Below, in pieces: positions 23,259 to 34,510 of a stretch of 64,000 nt of DNA (positions are counted from its first letter, which is position 1; each line of letters opens with the position of its first letter). The stretch lies in the NCBI RefSeq assembly GCF_030272615.1, contig NC_081406.1, forward strand, positions 145,616,091 to 145,680,090. Direction: 5' to 3'. The position numbers and the translations under genes are program-made. This DNA comes from Cryptomeria japonica (Eukaryota > Streptophyta > Pinopsida > Cupressales > Cupressaceae). The notes beneath the pieces are model-generated. The model worked only from the letters and a program-made list of their open reading frames with translations. It ran no database searches and had not been told where the DNA came from.

Positions 23259-24489
23259 TGTTGGCCATTTGGAGGAATTGATTATGTGTTGCACTTATGT
23301 TTTGTCATTTATGTCAACACTAGCTGTTTTGGTTGCTTTACCGACACCCTTCTGGTCCTGGTAGGTTGTTTGGTTTCTGGTTGGATTAGATCATGATGAT
23401 CCGGTATGCTCTGGTATGTTTGGGTTATGGAATTGGCTTGGAGATGCTACCCAGACTCATGTTTAGTCAGTTGGTTTTGATCTGGTGATCGGATGCTATC
23501 ATGTATGTTGGCAAGCTCGGTTTGTTGTTCCGATGAAGGTTTCACTGACAAAACGTTGATGAAGATATTTGATGTTATGCATAAGTGGTGTTTGTGTGGC
23601 TTCTAGTAGAGATTCAGGATGCTGCTGGTGATCTTGTTTGAGACTTGGTTGATTGGGATCATTGCCTTAGCATGTGTGGACCTAAATTGGGTCTTAGTTT
23701 ATCTAGGTTTATGGATCAACATAATGTAATGTGTGGATTGGACCTCTCGATACGTGTCTGAGATGTCTTATGGGTTGGATATTATTTATTTGGTATCAAA
23801 CTGAAATGTTTTGTAATTATGTAATTGTTTTATTGTCTGGTGGCCGACCTTATTGTTTGTGGTCGAGGGTTTGTATATATATGATGTAAGATCTCATTGT
23901 AGATTATATAGGATAAGGATATGGATATGTAAGGAGGGAATATTATAATAATCATTCAGGAAGAGGATTTGGTCAATCATTGGTGACCGAGTTGGGATTA
24001 TGTAAGAGGATTTAGTCCTCCGGTATTGAGCTTAACCGAAACTGTACTTAGGCATAGGAGATTCTATCTTTGCAGCTCATTCCTTCTTCCATATTATAGT
24101 CTATATTTCTATGTAGTCAGTGAGACTCCTTTTGTGATGAGCAGTGTGCTCTAGGTTGTTGGCCTTCCTGCAAGTGCAGGCCCCTCGTTTGTAATTCACA
24201 TATGTACTGCAAAAGTATTTTCTGACTGTGGATAGGCTTCCCACCATAGTTTTTCTCTTTACCAGGTTTTCCACGTACAAAACTTGGTGTCATGTGGATG
24301 GTATTTGATCTCTGATTATTGTTTATGCTTAATTGGTTTATCTGCTATTCTGGTATTTGGTTTATACATTTCGGAATTGATCTTTTGGGTTCCGGTATTA
24401 AAGTTTTAATTGCTTAAGGTTTTGATAATTTGAGACAACTGATTCACCCCCCCTCTCATATGTCTTCTGCTTATTTGAACTGTCTAATA
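23259..24489 (+). repeat. Solo copia LTR inside the long insert, target duplication GTATA
   Basis: Starts TGTTGGCCATTTGGAGG and ends GAACTGTCTAATA (CA eroded to TA), with GTATA at 23254-23258 and 24490-24494. It carries the same landmarks as other copia LTRs here: TGTCATTTATGTCAACA near the start, AGTGAGACTCC, GTGCAGGCCCC and CTGATTCACCCCCCCTCTC near the end. Length 1231 bp. Confidence 0.87.
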
Positions 24490-26663
24490 GTATAAACTAT
24501 AGGTTGGGGGAAGAAATATATTCTTCTATTTTCTAAGATTTTCTATTGTTGTAAGTGATCAGTTCTGTAAGTGCTTGCTTATGTGTTTGGTTTTGGTATT
24601 CTGTATGAAAACCCTTGTAATATTGAATTCTTTTATGGTATTTGCGAGCTGTGATTATTTCATGCCTGGATATTGTCAGCATAATATTTTGTCAATCTTG
24701 TTTCTTCTTATTTGTTTATTTTTGAGCTTAAAAGTTTATTCCTTAGTTTAATATTGTCATTGCGTTTCAATTGTTTATATTGGAATTTAATTTTTATGCC
24801 TTCGATTTTATATAGTCACCGCAAGTCTTATGTTCCAACTTGGCAATTGTGTTGTTTCTACGTATGTGTTGTTTCTTTAGGAAAATGCACTATTATGTGT
24901 GGTAAATGCATTGTTTTGTGTGGTGAAGGCACTGTTATGTTTGGTGAGTGTGCTGTCTTGTAGGGTATATGCACTGTCATGCATAGCAGATGCGCTAAAC
25001 TATCCGCTTCAAGTAAGTTTGTCAATTTGGTTCATTCTCTAGTTTCTTTTCTTGCTTTTCCAAAATCTAGAGTCTATTTTCTGATACCTGAGATGTTCGA
25101 GTTCCATTTCTTTGATTGATTATTGGGTGTGTTGATTATTTGGCTTGTTTATGTGATTATCTTGTAGCTAGGATCATTTGTTATATTATTTGAAGATGAT
25201 TGCATTGTTTTTGGATTGGTTGGATACATTGGTAAGCCAAGCCTTGTATTGTTGAGAGCCCATGGTTTTTTGGTAGTATTTTGTCTTGTTACCCTAAGGT
25301 CTAGGTGCATACAAGGGGGAGAGTAGGCTTCATAGTGAGTGACTAGGATCACATGGAGTGGGCTTCTAGGTCCATCCAGGGTCCAGGTCTTTAAGTATCT
25401 CACTAGAAGTTTTCTAGTGTGAACAAGTGATAAATTAATTAATAATATTTGGGTTTGGGTAGAATAGTTTGTCTTAATAAGATAATAAAATTATGTTGGC
25501 CCCTTTTCCTTTCCTTGCGGTTGTGGACCAGGATAGGACTGGGAAGGCCTTGGTAAAACCCAGGTAAGATAATCTCTTTTGCTCCATGAAATTGAGTTGG
25601 CTCCACATGTGCTTTGGGACATCTGGGACTGGCACCCAGGTACCCACATGTTGCATGTGATGACACATGCAGGTCCTAGTGCCTTGAGTCTTGCTTGGTT
25701 GTGTTGCCTCTGGAGGGTTCCATGTTTGGAGAGTTGTGTTGATGGTTTCCTTTTGGTTATCTTATGTTATTTTGTGTCCTTTCTATTCTGGTCTTTCCTT
25801 TGGTTGTTAGGTGTCAACTTAGATCTAGAGTATGCGTGGGATGTTGTGTCATCTCCTAGCACGAGGGGTGGTACCTTTGGTTCCACATGGTTTGGTGGTT
25901 TGATTCCTTCTTCCATTGTGATGCTCTTCATTGGATGCTATGTGTGGATGTGAATATCTTGTCTTCTCAACTTTGGATGGATTCATGTAGCATATTGATG
26001 TAATGATTATATAGCATGTATGTAGAAATTCATGATGTAATTGTAATGTAAAGAATAATAGTATGTTAGGGGAATACATAATGTAACTTGTAATATTGGT
26101 TCATTAATGGAAATTGGTTCATGGATGTTTATATGGTCTTATGTAATGTTGGATATATGTTAGATTATCTTGTGATTAGTTCATGATGATAGAAATGTAT
26201 AAGTAATTTGGGAATATGAAAATTTTATATTGGTGATCTAAAATGAACTTAGAGGAAATGGATAGTATGCTTAGTAAATGGATATAATCATGATATAGAA
26301 TAGTGAAAGATCATGTGTGAATAGTAAGAAAGAATCATGCTAGGAATTAGTATGCATTATATTAAGGTGGTAATTGTCATATCATGCTTATGATGTTATA
26401 TTGTGCTATTGTTATGTTTAGTTTAAGTGATGACATTGAGATGCCCTAGAGGATGCTTTGAAATGATGTGTTTATTTCCGCTTGCGTTGTGCTCTTATGC
26501 GAAATTGAACTTGAAGGTTAGATGTTATATAATTATTGAATAATTATTACATTTGAATAAAATGATAGTATGGTTGTATTAGTTAATGTTCTTTTAAAAA
26601 ATAATTCATCTCTATTGCATGTTAGGTAGTGTATATTCTCTAGGGTATTTTGCAGGAATTACA

Positions 26664-26935
26664 TGGATAAAGGCAATGTAAGAAGAATTGAATCAGATTG
26701 AAAATAATACATGGGAACTTGTGCCAAGATATAAAGACAAAAATATGATTGGTAGTAAATGGGTATTCAAGAACAAATTGAATGAAGCCGGTGAAGTTGT
26801 TAGAAACAAAGCTAGATTGGTTTGCAAATGTTATTCACAACAAGAAGGTATTGATTATGAGGAGAATCATTCATACGACTCCAGGATGATGATTATGTTC
26901 TTTCTAAAATTTTGGCAAATCAATATAATGGGGAG
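26664..26935 (+). pseudogene. Copia-A RT, N-terminal piece only
   Basis: After a stop the frame reads EELNQIENNTWELVPRYKDK, MIGSKWVFKNKLNEAGEVVR and NKARLVCKCYSQQEGIDYEE, the well conserved start of the copia RT. From about 26880 the match decays and at about 26935 Gypsy-2 sequence begins. The catalytic RT core of Copia-A (YVDD box) is nowhere in the window. Confidence 0.85.
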
Positions 26936-26989
26936 CAGTAGTTAACATCAAATATTACAACAAAGGATTTTCCTCCAGCCACTGACATA

Positions 26990-27832
26990 TTGCATACCCT
27001 GTTGCCGCAGGAAGTCTGCACTTCTTATCTTTCTGAGGCGGGTCAGGTTGATCTTACTATCAAGGTGGAAGTTGATCCAAATAAATGTTTGAATATAGAT
27101 AATCAACTCACAGAAACTCAAAGGCTAACACTGGTTGAATTGCTCAAATGTCATCAACACGCTTTTGTGTGGGATTATAAAGATATGCACGGAATTGATC
27201 CTATGATTTGTACCCACTGTATTTATATCAAAGAAGACTATAGACCGCTCAGACAACCACAAAGAAGAATCAATCCTACATTAAGGGAGATAGTTAAAGA
27301 GGAACTACATAAATTGTTAAATTTTGGATTTATCTATCCTATATCAGATAGTCAGTGGGTGTCACCTCTAGTCATAGTTCCAAAGAAAGGAGGTAAATGG
27401 TGGGTATGTGTGGATTACAGAGCTTTGAACTCAGCAACTAGGAAGGATCATTTTCCATTACCATTTGTGGATCGGGTATTAGATTCCTTAGCAGGGAAGT
27501 AGTACTTTTCATTCTTGGATGGATTCAATGGCTACAACCAGATTCAAATTGCTCCTGAGGATTAGGAAAAGACTACATTTACTTGCCCTTGGGGAACATA
27601 TGCATATTCTATTCTTTCCTTTGGGTTGTGTAATGCTACCACTACTTTTCAAAGAGTAGTGATAAGCATATTTTCAGATATTTCCCAGTACAACATGGAG
27701 ATATATATGGATGATTTTACCACTTATGGTTCAAAATTTGAAGAGGCACTGGAGAATTTAAAGAAAGTTTTACAGAGGTGTGAAGATTACAATTTATCAT
27801 TGAATAGTAAAAAATGCTTTATGGTGATGTAG
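26990..27832 (+). pseudogene. Gypsy-2 reverse transcriptase
   Basis: A 170-codon open run holds the segment before RT and the fingers: AFVWDYKDMHGIDP, IVKEELHKLLNFGFIYPI, WVSPLVIVPKKGG and VDYRALNSATRKDHFPLPF. After a stop at 27500, SFLDGFNGYNQIQIAPED is seen, then FGLCNATTTFQRVVISIF and the active site IYMDDFTTYG (YMDD intact), ending near 27832. The FLDGF and GLCNA boxes are those of the Ogre/Tat/Athila branch. Three stops and no frameshift within the core suggest mild decay. Confidence 0.88.
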
Positions 27833-28520
27833 GAAGGCATAGTTACTAGTCATCATATTTCTATAACTTGAATATTGGTTGACCCAACCAAAATTGAAGT
27901 CATTCAAAACCTTCCTGTTCCTACAAAATAAAAGGATGTCCAAAGTTTCCTTGGTCATGCTGGATATTATAGAAGAGTTATTAAGGATTTTAGTAAAACT
28001 GCGGGACCTTTATATTGTCTTTTGACTAAGGATATGGAGTTTGATTGGACTTCCGCATTCCATGAAGCTTTCTTGAAGCTTAATAATGTATTCCGAACTG
28101 GTCATTGCCTTTTCATATTCATACAAATGCATCGGATTATGCTATAGGAGCAATTTTGGGGCAGAAGATGGACAATTTGGAGAATGAAATTTACTTCATC
28201 AGAAAATAAATGCAGAGACCTGAGCTTAATTACACTATCATAGAAAAGGAGATGTTGGCAGTAACATACACACTTAACAAATTATAGCATTATATCATAG
28301 GATATCAAATCTACATGCATACGATCATACATCAATCAGATATCTCATGAACAAGCCTTCAATTACAGGAAGATTGAATCGATGATTACTATTGATGCAG
28401 GAATTTGATATTACAGTTGCCAATAAACCAGGTAAAGCTAACGTAGTTGCAGATTATCTTTCTAGGCTTCAATTGTAGGATGATCCTACAGCTATAGATG
28501 ATGCTTTCCCAGATGAACAT
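27833..28520 (+). pseudogene. Gypsy-2 RNase H and connection
   Basis: RT connection pieces (DVQSFLGHAGYYRRVIKDFS-type region near 27940) are followed by HTNASDYAIGAILGQ, in which the first catalytic Asp (TDAS) has become Asn, then ELNYTIIEKEMLAV, and GKANVVADYLSRLQL at about 28435-28475. A second, archaeal-type RNase H is absent: integrase follows directly. Many stops. Confidence 0.8.
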
Positions 28521-29837
28521 TTGTTCTTGATAAAAGCTCACACTCCCTGGTATGCCGATATTGCAAATTATTTAGCTGCTAATAAGATGCTTTCTCATTT
28601 TTCTCCTAAAGAAAGAAGGTTGCTAGTAGAGAGAAGATTTAATTTCTCTTGTATTGCTGATTGTTTATTTTATACTGGACCTGACCAAGTCTTAAGAAGG
28701 TGTGTCAGAGAGGATGAAACATATGATATTCTTCATGAATGTCATGATGAGCCACGTGGAGGACATTTTGCTGTTAAAAGAACAACACTTAAGATCCTTA
28801 ACACATGATATTATTGGCCAACTTTGTATAAAGATGTAGCTCAATATACTATAAAATGTGATAGATGCCAATGAATGGGTAGGCCTACTAGATTTGATGA
28901 AATGCCATTGTATCCCCAAATATTGGTTGCACCATTTGACAAATGGGGATTGGATTTTGTTGGACCAATTGATCCTCCTTCTAATGGGAAATCCTATATT
29001 CTAGTATGCATTGATTATGTTACAAAATGGGTGGAAGCAAGAGCCATGACACATGCAGGAGATAATAAGGTAGTTGAATTTATCTATGAGGAAATATTTA
29101 CCAGATATGGAGTACCAAGAGAGATTGTTTCAGATCAAGGATGACAATTTACTTTCACATTAATTGCAACATTGATTAATGAATATAATGTCAGACACAG
29201 GAAGTCTACTCCATACCATCCTCAAGAAAATGGTCAGGTAGAGGTTACAAATAGGGATTTAGAAGATATTCTTACCAAGACAGTAGCTCTTCATAAGAAA
29301 GATTGGTCAAATAGACTTCCTGAAGCCATTTGGGCATACATAACAGCATGGAAGACAACAAATGGTTTTACACCTTTTGAAATGGTGTATGAAAACATAA
29401 CCATGATGCCCATTGAGTTTGAGCATAAAACTCTTGGGACAACTTTGCAATTGAATATGAGTCTCTCAGAAGCACAATAATACCACATCATGCAATTGAA
29501 TGCTCTAGATGAGCTAAGGAAGATGACTGTCCAACATACATAAATTATTCAACATCAACGAGCTAAATGGCATGATAAGTATATCAAGGAGAGAAAATTT
29601 AAATATGGAGATTGGGCATTATTATATGATTCTATATATAAGGATACAATGGGGAAGCTACAAACATGTTGGTTGGGCCCATATGAAATGGATGAAGTTT
29701 TTCAAAATGGAGCAGTTTGGTTGACAACAATAGACCCAGTCAGATTCAAAGTTTTGGTCAATGGTCATCGACTACGCCTTTATCATAATCCTGCAACAAA
29801 AGAAGAGTTCCTGCAGCAATTTGACAACCAAGTGTAG
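28521..29837 (+). pseudogene. Gypsy-2 integrase, nearly complete
   Basis: Reads from TPWYADIANYLAANKML through the zinc-binding domain (HECHDEPRGGHF, CDRCQ), the core with WGLDFVGPIDPP (Asp), EIVSDQG (Asp) and NGQVEVTNRDLEDIL (Glu), and the C-terminal GPYEMDEVFQNGAVWLTTI and VNGHRLRLYHNP. All three catalytic residues are present. Breaks are point stops at 28808, 28875, 29144, 29480 and 29540 with one frame kept mostly throughout. It closes with a TAG at 29835-29837 that separates it from an in-frame repeat tail. Confidence 0.9.
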
Positions 29838-29960
29838 ACCACAATTCCCGCAGCTTCTGCAGGGGACCTTTTTAGCATATTTCCTGCAGCATCTAATGGG
29901 GACATTCTTGACGCAGTTCCTGCAGCCTCTGTAGGGGGCCTTCTTGGTCCTGAGTTTTAA
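29838..29960 (+). repeat. Three tandem copies of a roughly 12-residue PAAS unit
   Basis: In frame with integrase beyond its TAG, the translation repeats PAASAGDLFS, PAASNGDILD and PAASVGGLLG, preceded by Ile, Phe and Val, and ends in TAA at 29958-29960. DNA units carry TTCCTGCAGC(A/C)TCT at about 36-42 bp spacing. Related TTCCTGTAGC words recur in the accessory ORF (31878, 31968) and the LTR (34145). Confidence 0.7.
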
Positions 29961-30782
29961 AATTCCTCTTGCATACATTCATAATAACTATTTTTATACT
30001 TGGAAATACTGTTCTTCGCTAATAATTTTCTCATCCACCTCATCTATTTCATTTGTATTTCTGTCACATCATTCACTTCAGGTCACCTCATCTCATATTG
30101 TGAATAGATAATCATTTGATTGCAACATTAATTAGTACGACTGCAGGTATGTGTATTATTTATTTTTCTTTTAATTATGCATTTATTCTTCCATTATGAT
30201 TATTACCTGATATGATTTGCATAATCCACATACCCTTCCCTCTATCTATTTTCACGTGTGGACACATGTCATCTTAAGTTTGGGGTGGGGGTGTGTTTAA
30301 TGGTTCAATTTATGAGTTGCTTAATTATGTGTCCTTGTATATGGTGGGTTTTAAATTTTCTTGACAACATTTTTGAATGTGAAATCCTATAGCACGAGCG
30401 AGTATACCTTTCCTACCCCCATAGTTGATAAAAGGTACTGAAGAATAAATAAACGATTATGGGGCATGAATTTTCAAAATCACGCAGGATATTTTAGTCT
30501 TTCATTTTGCTGTGGTGATTGTTTTTGAATGTCAAGTTAGCCAAGGGAGGAGCTCCTATCCATCATGAGCCTGTGATTTAAGGCACCTTATTGCAGAACA
30601 ACCAATGTGAACATTACTTTCGGACCTATGGATGGATTGACTATATTTTAAAATTGATAGATTTTAATTAGGAAATTGCACATGAATTCATGCGCACATT
30701 CAATGAAGGGGAGGCTTCTGTCAAAGGGTTACAGTTCATAGGCACAGAGCAGTGAATATCCGAAGTCACTGGGTTGTCATAG
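29961..30782 (+). other. Untranslated spacer of Gypsy-2
   Basis: No supported gene. It contains ATTTAGTACGACTGCAGGTATGTG near 30130-30155, which could be a splice-site-like CAG/GTATGT, and a polypurine-like GTTTGGGGTGGGGGTG at 30275-30295. Confidence 0.4.
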
Positions 30783-33210
30783 GATAGAGAAATATTTCCT
30801 GAGGGAAAAGGTGCAAGAGGTGCTAGGGAAGAGTTTACTCACCTAGCTGATGGACCTCTGAGTGTGGACAAGCAGGGACCTAAACGAACATATCTTCTAG
30901 GAGAATGGCCGCAGGTTGCATTTAATGTGATGAAATATATAACATGTGATGGTAGGTACTCCAATCCATATTCTATTCATTTTAAATTATTGAGTCATCT
31001 GCGACATGGCCAAAGGATGAATATTCCAAATTTCTTGTATCATATTATCTCTATTAGTGTAAAGGAAACACATAGGGGTAGTAACCATTTAGTTAGTCAT
31101 CATGGATTAATTAAACTATTGATAGAATGGTCCCTTAGAGATGTCTCACAAATGTCATGGAGAGAGTTCAAGGATATTGAGCAATTTGGGGAAGAAGATG
31201 TTCCTGCTACAGAAGAAATTGCATTTCAAGAGGAAAATATGGGAGAACCCTTGTCTCCTAGGATTTCTGCAGTAGCTGAACCTCCTATAGCCAAAGAAGC
31301 TTTGGCTGGTACAAAAGTGACAGTAGTTGAGTCAAATATTGAGCAACCCTCCACTCAAACTCAAAGTGGAGCTGCATTAATAATATGATGAAACTAGAAG
31401 GATCCAGTCAACTACTGAGAGGGGGGGGGGTGAATCAGTAGATAGAAAATAAACTAAACTTTCACCAAACTTAATTCCAACTCAGAAACAACTTGCTAAA
31501 CTAACTGGTTTAGTCATTGTATCAAAACTGCAACTGCACTATCAAACTTTACCGGTTGACCAAAACATCAATGATACAACGCAACAGATTTGAAACTCAA
31601 ATACCATTTAACCAAAACCTTAAACCACTTTACTAATATCAATAATAACACATTTCAGATCATTTCTGATCATTCAAACATATCTAAGTGGATTTACCAC
31701 TCATTCATATCAACCATATCAAAAACACATCCACAAAATCATTCACCACTTGACACAATGATTTTTCACGTGGAAACCAAAATGGGAAAAACCACGGTGG
31801 GGATGAATACCCACAAGTATTCTGAACTCTTCTAAAGTTCACCCTTTTAGGTGTTAAGCATTTCTAAATTTTCCATCAACATTCCTGTAGTAGAGCCTCC
31901 TGTAGCCACTCAAAAAATGCAATTAAAGAAGGAATATTGGAAGAGGAAGTCTACATAGAAAAGGAAAATTTTCCTGTAGCAGAACCTCCTGCAGCCACTC
32001 AAGAAATGCAATTAAGAAGGAGTCTATGGGTTAAACAAAGAACTCAAGAAATACGAGATGTGAGTGAAGTCATTTATGTGGAAACGTCATAATTAGGGCA
32101 TGAAAGTCAGATAGAGGGTCAACCGTAGGAAGGACATGGAGTTGAAAGACTATCAAATTTGGCACAAGTAGCAGAGTAGTTTGAATAATCAGTTGATAAG
32201 TTCTTAATCCCTCAGGTAACTAGTCACAAGCTCCCTTCATGTCTTACTAGTTTATCAATTGCACTCACATTTTATAGACAGTGAGAGATAGAAAGGGCTA
32301 GGCTACATGGGATAATTGATAAGAAACATAAAGAAATTGAAAAGAGGGACAACCAAATTGTTGAGTTACAAACCAAAGTAGATGCTGTAGAAAAAATGAT
32401 TCCTGAGTTGATGCAATGCATGGCTCTACCGAGAGTTTATGCTTTATATTTGAAGGAACAATATCCATGTTTCAAACTCAACTGTATTGTTAGGGATCTT
32501 AGCCCTTCTTTGGATACTCCGTAGGAGTTTGATAATGTTTACCAAAACTCTCCTACAACCGTTAAGAATTTGTTATTTGAATTTTATTTACATAATTATG
32601 CCGTCTCTTCTGACAATGAATGGAATCCCTTGTTGTATATTGGTGATATTCAATTAAAAGCATTGATGTCCTGGATACATAATGAAATCAATATGGGAAC
32701 ACATGCTAAAATGCACAAGAACTTGGAGCGTGATTTCCCACTACCACTCAGAGCTGAGGCTAAAAACCCATGGCATATGTACTATGATTGGAAAAATTGT
32801 TGACTAGTCCTGATGTAAGAAGCTAGGTTTTACCATTGAGAGAGGAAGTATTTCAGGAATATGGAAATTTGGTTGGAAATGAGAATCAAGTTGCAGTTGA
32901 ATGTCTGGTTTAGAGTTGGAATAGTCTTCCAGAGGACCTAAAGCAAGGTGAACCCCATTCATTTCCCAATTATCATGCAACCACACAAAGAGCTCCCAAG
33001 TATATACACTTGGACATGACAAAAAACAATAATTGGCTACCTTTGATATTTCAGCCACCTATCCTTATGTGGTCATTGATGGGATGTAGGACTATAGACA
33101 AACTGTATGATGAGGCTGTGAAGGAAGACAGGTGGACTAGGCTGGAAAAGATGAAAGGGTTTTATTGGAACTTGGTTATAGGAGGCACATGACAAAGAAC
33201 CATAGGTGAT
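30783..33210 (+). pseudogene. Accessory ORF of Gypsy-2, downstream of integrase
   Basis: Not canonical gag or pol. The frame opens after a TAG at 30770 and runs about 200 codons to 31387, including LLGEWPQVAFNVMKYITCDG, HFKLLSHLRHGQRMNIPNFL and HHGLIKLLIEWSLRDV, then a Pro/Glu-rich part. It is cut by the inserted LTR piece 31388-31878, then goes on with two copies of PV(V/A)EPP(V/A)ATQ, a coiled-coil-like stretch (QTKVDAVEKMIPELMQC), a block at 32570-32800 (FEFYLHNYAVSSDNEWNPLL, SWIHNEINMGTH) and an end near 33210 (GDLRVGARIRIFPLAGG). It lies where Athila elements carry an env-like ORF. No signal peptide or membrane segment is seen, so an envelope role is not supported. The first part looks like domains named putative plant transposon protein, from memory. 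Confidence 0.6.
31388..31878 (-). repeat. Inverted copia LTR piece inside the accessory ORF
   Basis: The minus strand ends in CTGATTCACCCCCCCCC...CTCAGTAGTTGACTGGATCC...TTTCATCA, the 3' end of a copia LTR. The window part starting TGATGAAAC runs to about 31878 and contains CACGTGGAAACC and ACCACGGTGGGG, the counterparts of the GGTTTTCCACGT and CCCACCATGG words of other LTRs. It is only about 490 bp, so truncated or of a short family. I could not find a target duplication. Confidence 0.65.
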
Positions 33211-33270
33211 TTACGAGTCGGTGCTCGAATAAGGATTTTTCCTCTTGCTGGAGGATCAACAAGACATTAA

Positions 33271-33283
33271 GTTAGGGGGAAAA
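33271..33283 (+). other. Polypurine tract of Gypsy-2
   Basis: GTTAGGGGGAAAA stands directly before a TGATGAGC LTR start, the usual plus-strand primer site. Confidence 0.7.
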
Positions 33284-34480
33284 TGATGAGCTAAAATAAT
33301 AGCTCTTTTATTTCTATGACTGATTAGTTTTTCCTATGTTTTAAGTTGCATATTGGGACAATGTTTGAGTCATGTGATGTATTAAAGTTTGAATATGTGC
33401 ATTTTGAATGATAGCTAAACCCGCTGAACCCTGTATTTTTTTGACTTAATATTCCTATTGCCATGCGAATTATCATAGGTAATATCATGTGTCGATGTAT
33501 AAATGTTATAATTAATGAAAATAAAAATATATGTATGCTTTTATGTTCTAACCTTTAAATGCAGGAGTAAATAAAATGCCGCAGAAGCGGTTATTTTAAG
33601 CCAGATGGATAATCACGTCATGAAAGCAGTTGGAGACTTTTGGCGAGGTTAAACATTTAAAACAACAAAGAAGATGGTGTGCAAAAGAATCAACAAAGGA
33701 ATAATGAGGTGATACCAGATTCATTTATGTTTGTCTCCAACAAGCATCAATCTAGTAAACATCAGCATTCTATATTCTTGGCTGTGGTTTAGTTAGGCTC
33801 CACATTTTCTATGGATTAACTTCTTCTCCTCATAGTCATAAAAGTTTTTCGCTTAATTTTATGGGCATGATCTAGGTAGTAGGAAGTTTGTTATAATTTT
33901 CTTAAAAATAAAGACCTGCACCTCTTCTCAAACGTTAGACAATGTTTTCCAGAAGCAATTCTCTTATCTCATGTGTTGTATCGACTTTTGGAAATAATGA
34001 ATAAAAGCTATGTTATTCTGAGTATATAGAATCATCTTTGAAGTCTAGATACACTCATCCAAGGGGGCCCGCTTGGTGAGTATTCCTGAGTATTTATTAG
34101 ATTAAGTTTCCTTTTTGCTGCAGTAGATGTTCTAGCGTCTGACTATTCCTGTAGCCACTGGAACCAGATCCTGTGATTGTTCCTGCAACCAAAGTAGATA
34201 GAGTAATTCCTATTTGTCAGCTCTGAACTTATTTAACATTTATTTGGTTAGAATCTTCTGTTAATATTAAGATTTCCTTAGCCATTCAGTTGTTACATTT
34301 TCTCTTGTTTATTTCAAATAGATTTAGTTGTCGCAGTAGTGCAAAATGACTATCACAGGAACTTAGTGCATATATAATGCATACCCATTTCAAGTAATAC
34401 ATCACTGGGTTGACAAGTAAATGAACGTCAACCATGGAGATAATAGCTACTCAGAATGAATGACTAATCTTTGGGTTAAG
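33284..34480 (+). repeat. 3' LTR of Gypsy-2, right end uncertain
   Basis: Starts TGATGAGCTAAAATAATAGC after the polypurine tract. It includes two TTCCTGTAGCC/TTCCTGCAACC words at 34145-34185 like those in the internal region. The right end lies before copia RNase H sequence resumes at about 34511; no clear CA with a duplicated flank is visible. There is no partner LTR to compare. Confidence 0.6.
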
Positions 34481-34510
34481 ACTTTAGCTCTAGTTATTGT
34501 TCCTATTGGC

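Larger units (their letters stand above)
20569..26663. mobile_element. Long non-coding LTR-type insert, target duplication TGGAT
   Basis: Ends are TGTAGTGTCTC...AGGAATTACA, flanked by TGGAT at 20564-20568 and 26664-26668; joining the outsides restores the copia reading across Asn-Trp-Ile. Minus its two own insertions the length is about 3.66 kb. No gag, pol, primer site or repeated ends are seen within, so it is either one very long solo LTR or an internally deleted non-autonomous element. Contents: AT-rich block 22440-22960, GC-richer block 25150-25960, ATG-rich decayed tail 25980-26650. Open frames at 25439-25668 and 25579-25953 have no known content. Confidence 0.8.
26936..34480 (+). mobile_element. 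Gypsy-2: 5'-truncated Athila-like Ty3/Gypsy element
   Basis: From left to right: RT, a single RNase H, integrase, a repeated C-terminal tail, an accessory ORF, polypurine tract and 3' LTR. No 5' LTR, gag or protease is seen, so the element is truncated on its left. It occupies the position of the missing Copia-A RT core, so a deletion probably joined both. Both outer boundaries are approximate: left 26920-26990 and right 34380-34500. Confidence 0.8.

Noticed and set aside
25439-25953. Open frames of 75-124 codons on both strands
   Set aside because: They lie within the non-coding long insert, overlap each other on opposite strands and show no domain, so they reflect the local higher GC content.
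30864-30866. GTG as start of the accessory ORF
   Set aside because: A GTG start is not expected in a plant; the frame is open further left to about 30773, so the true start is unknown or lost.
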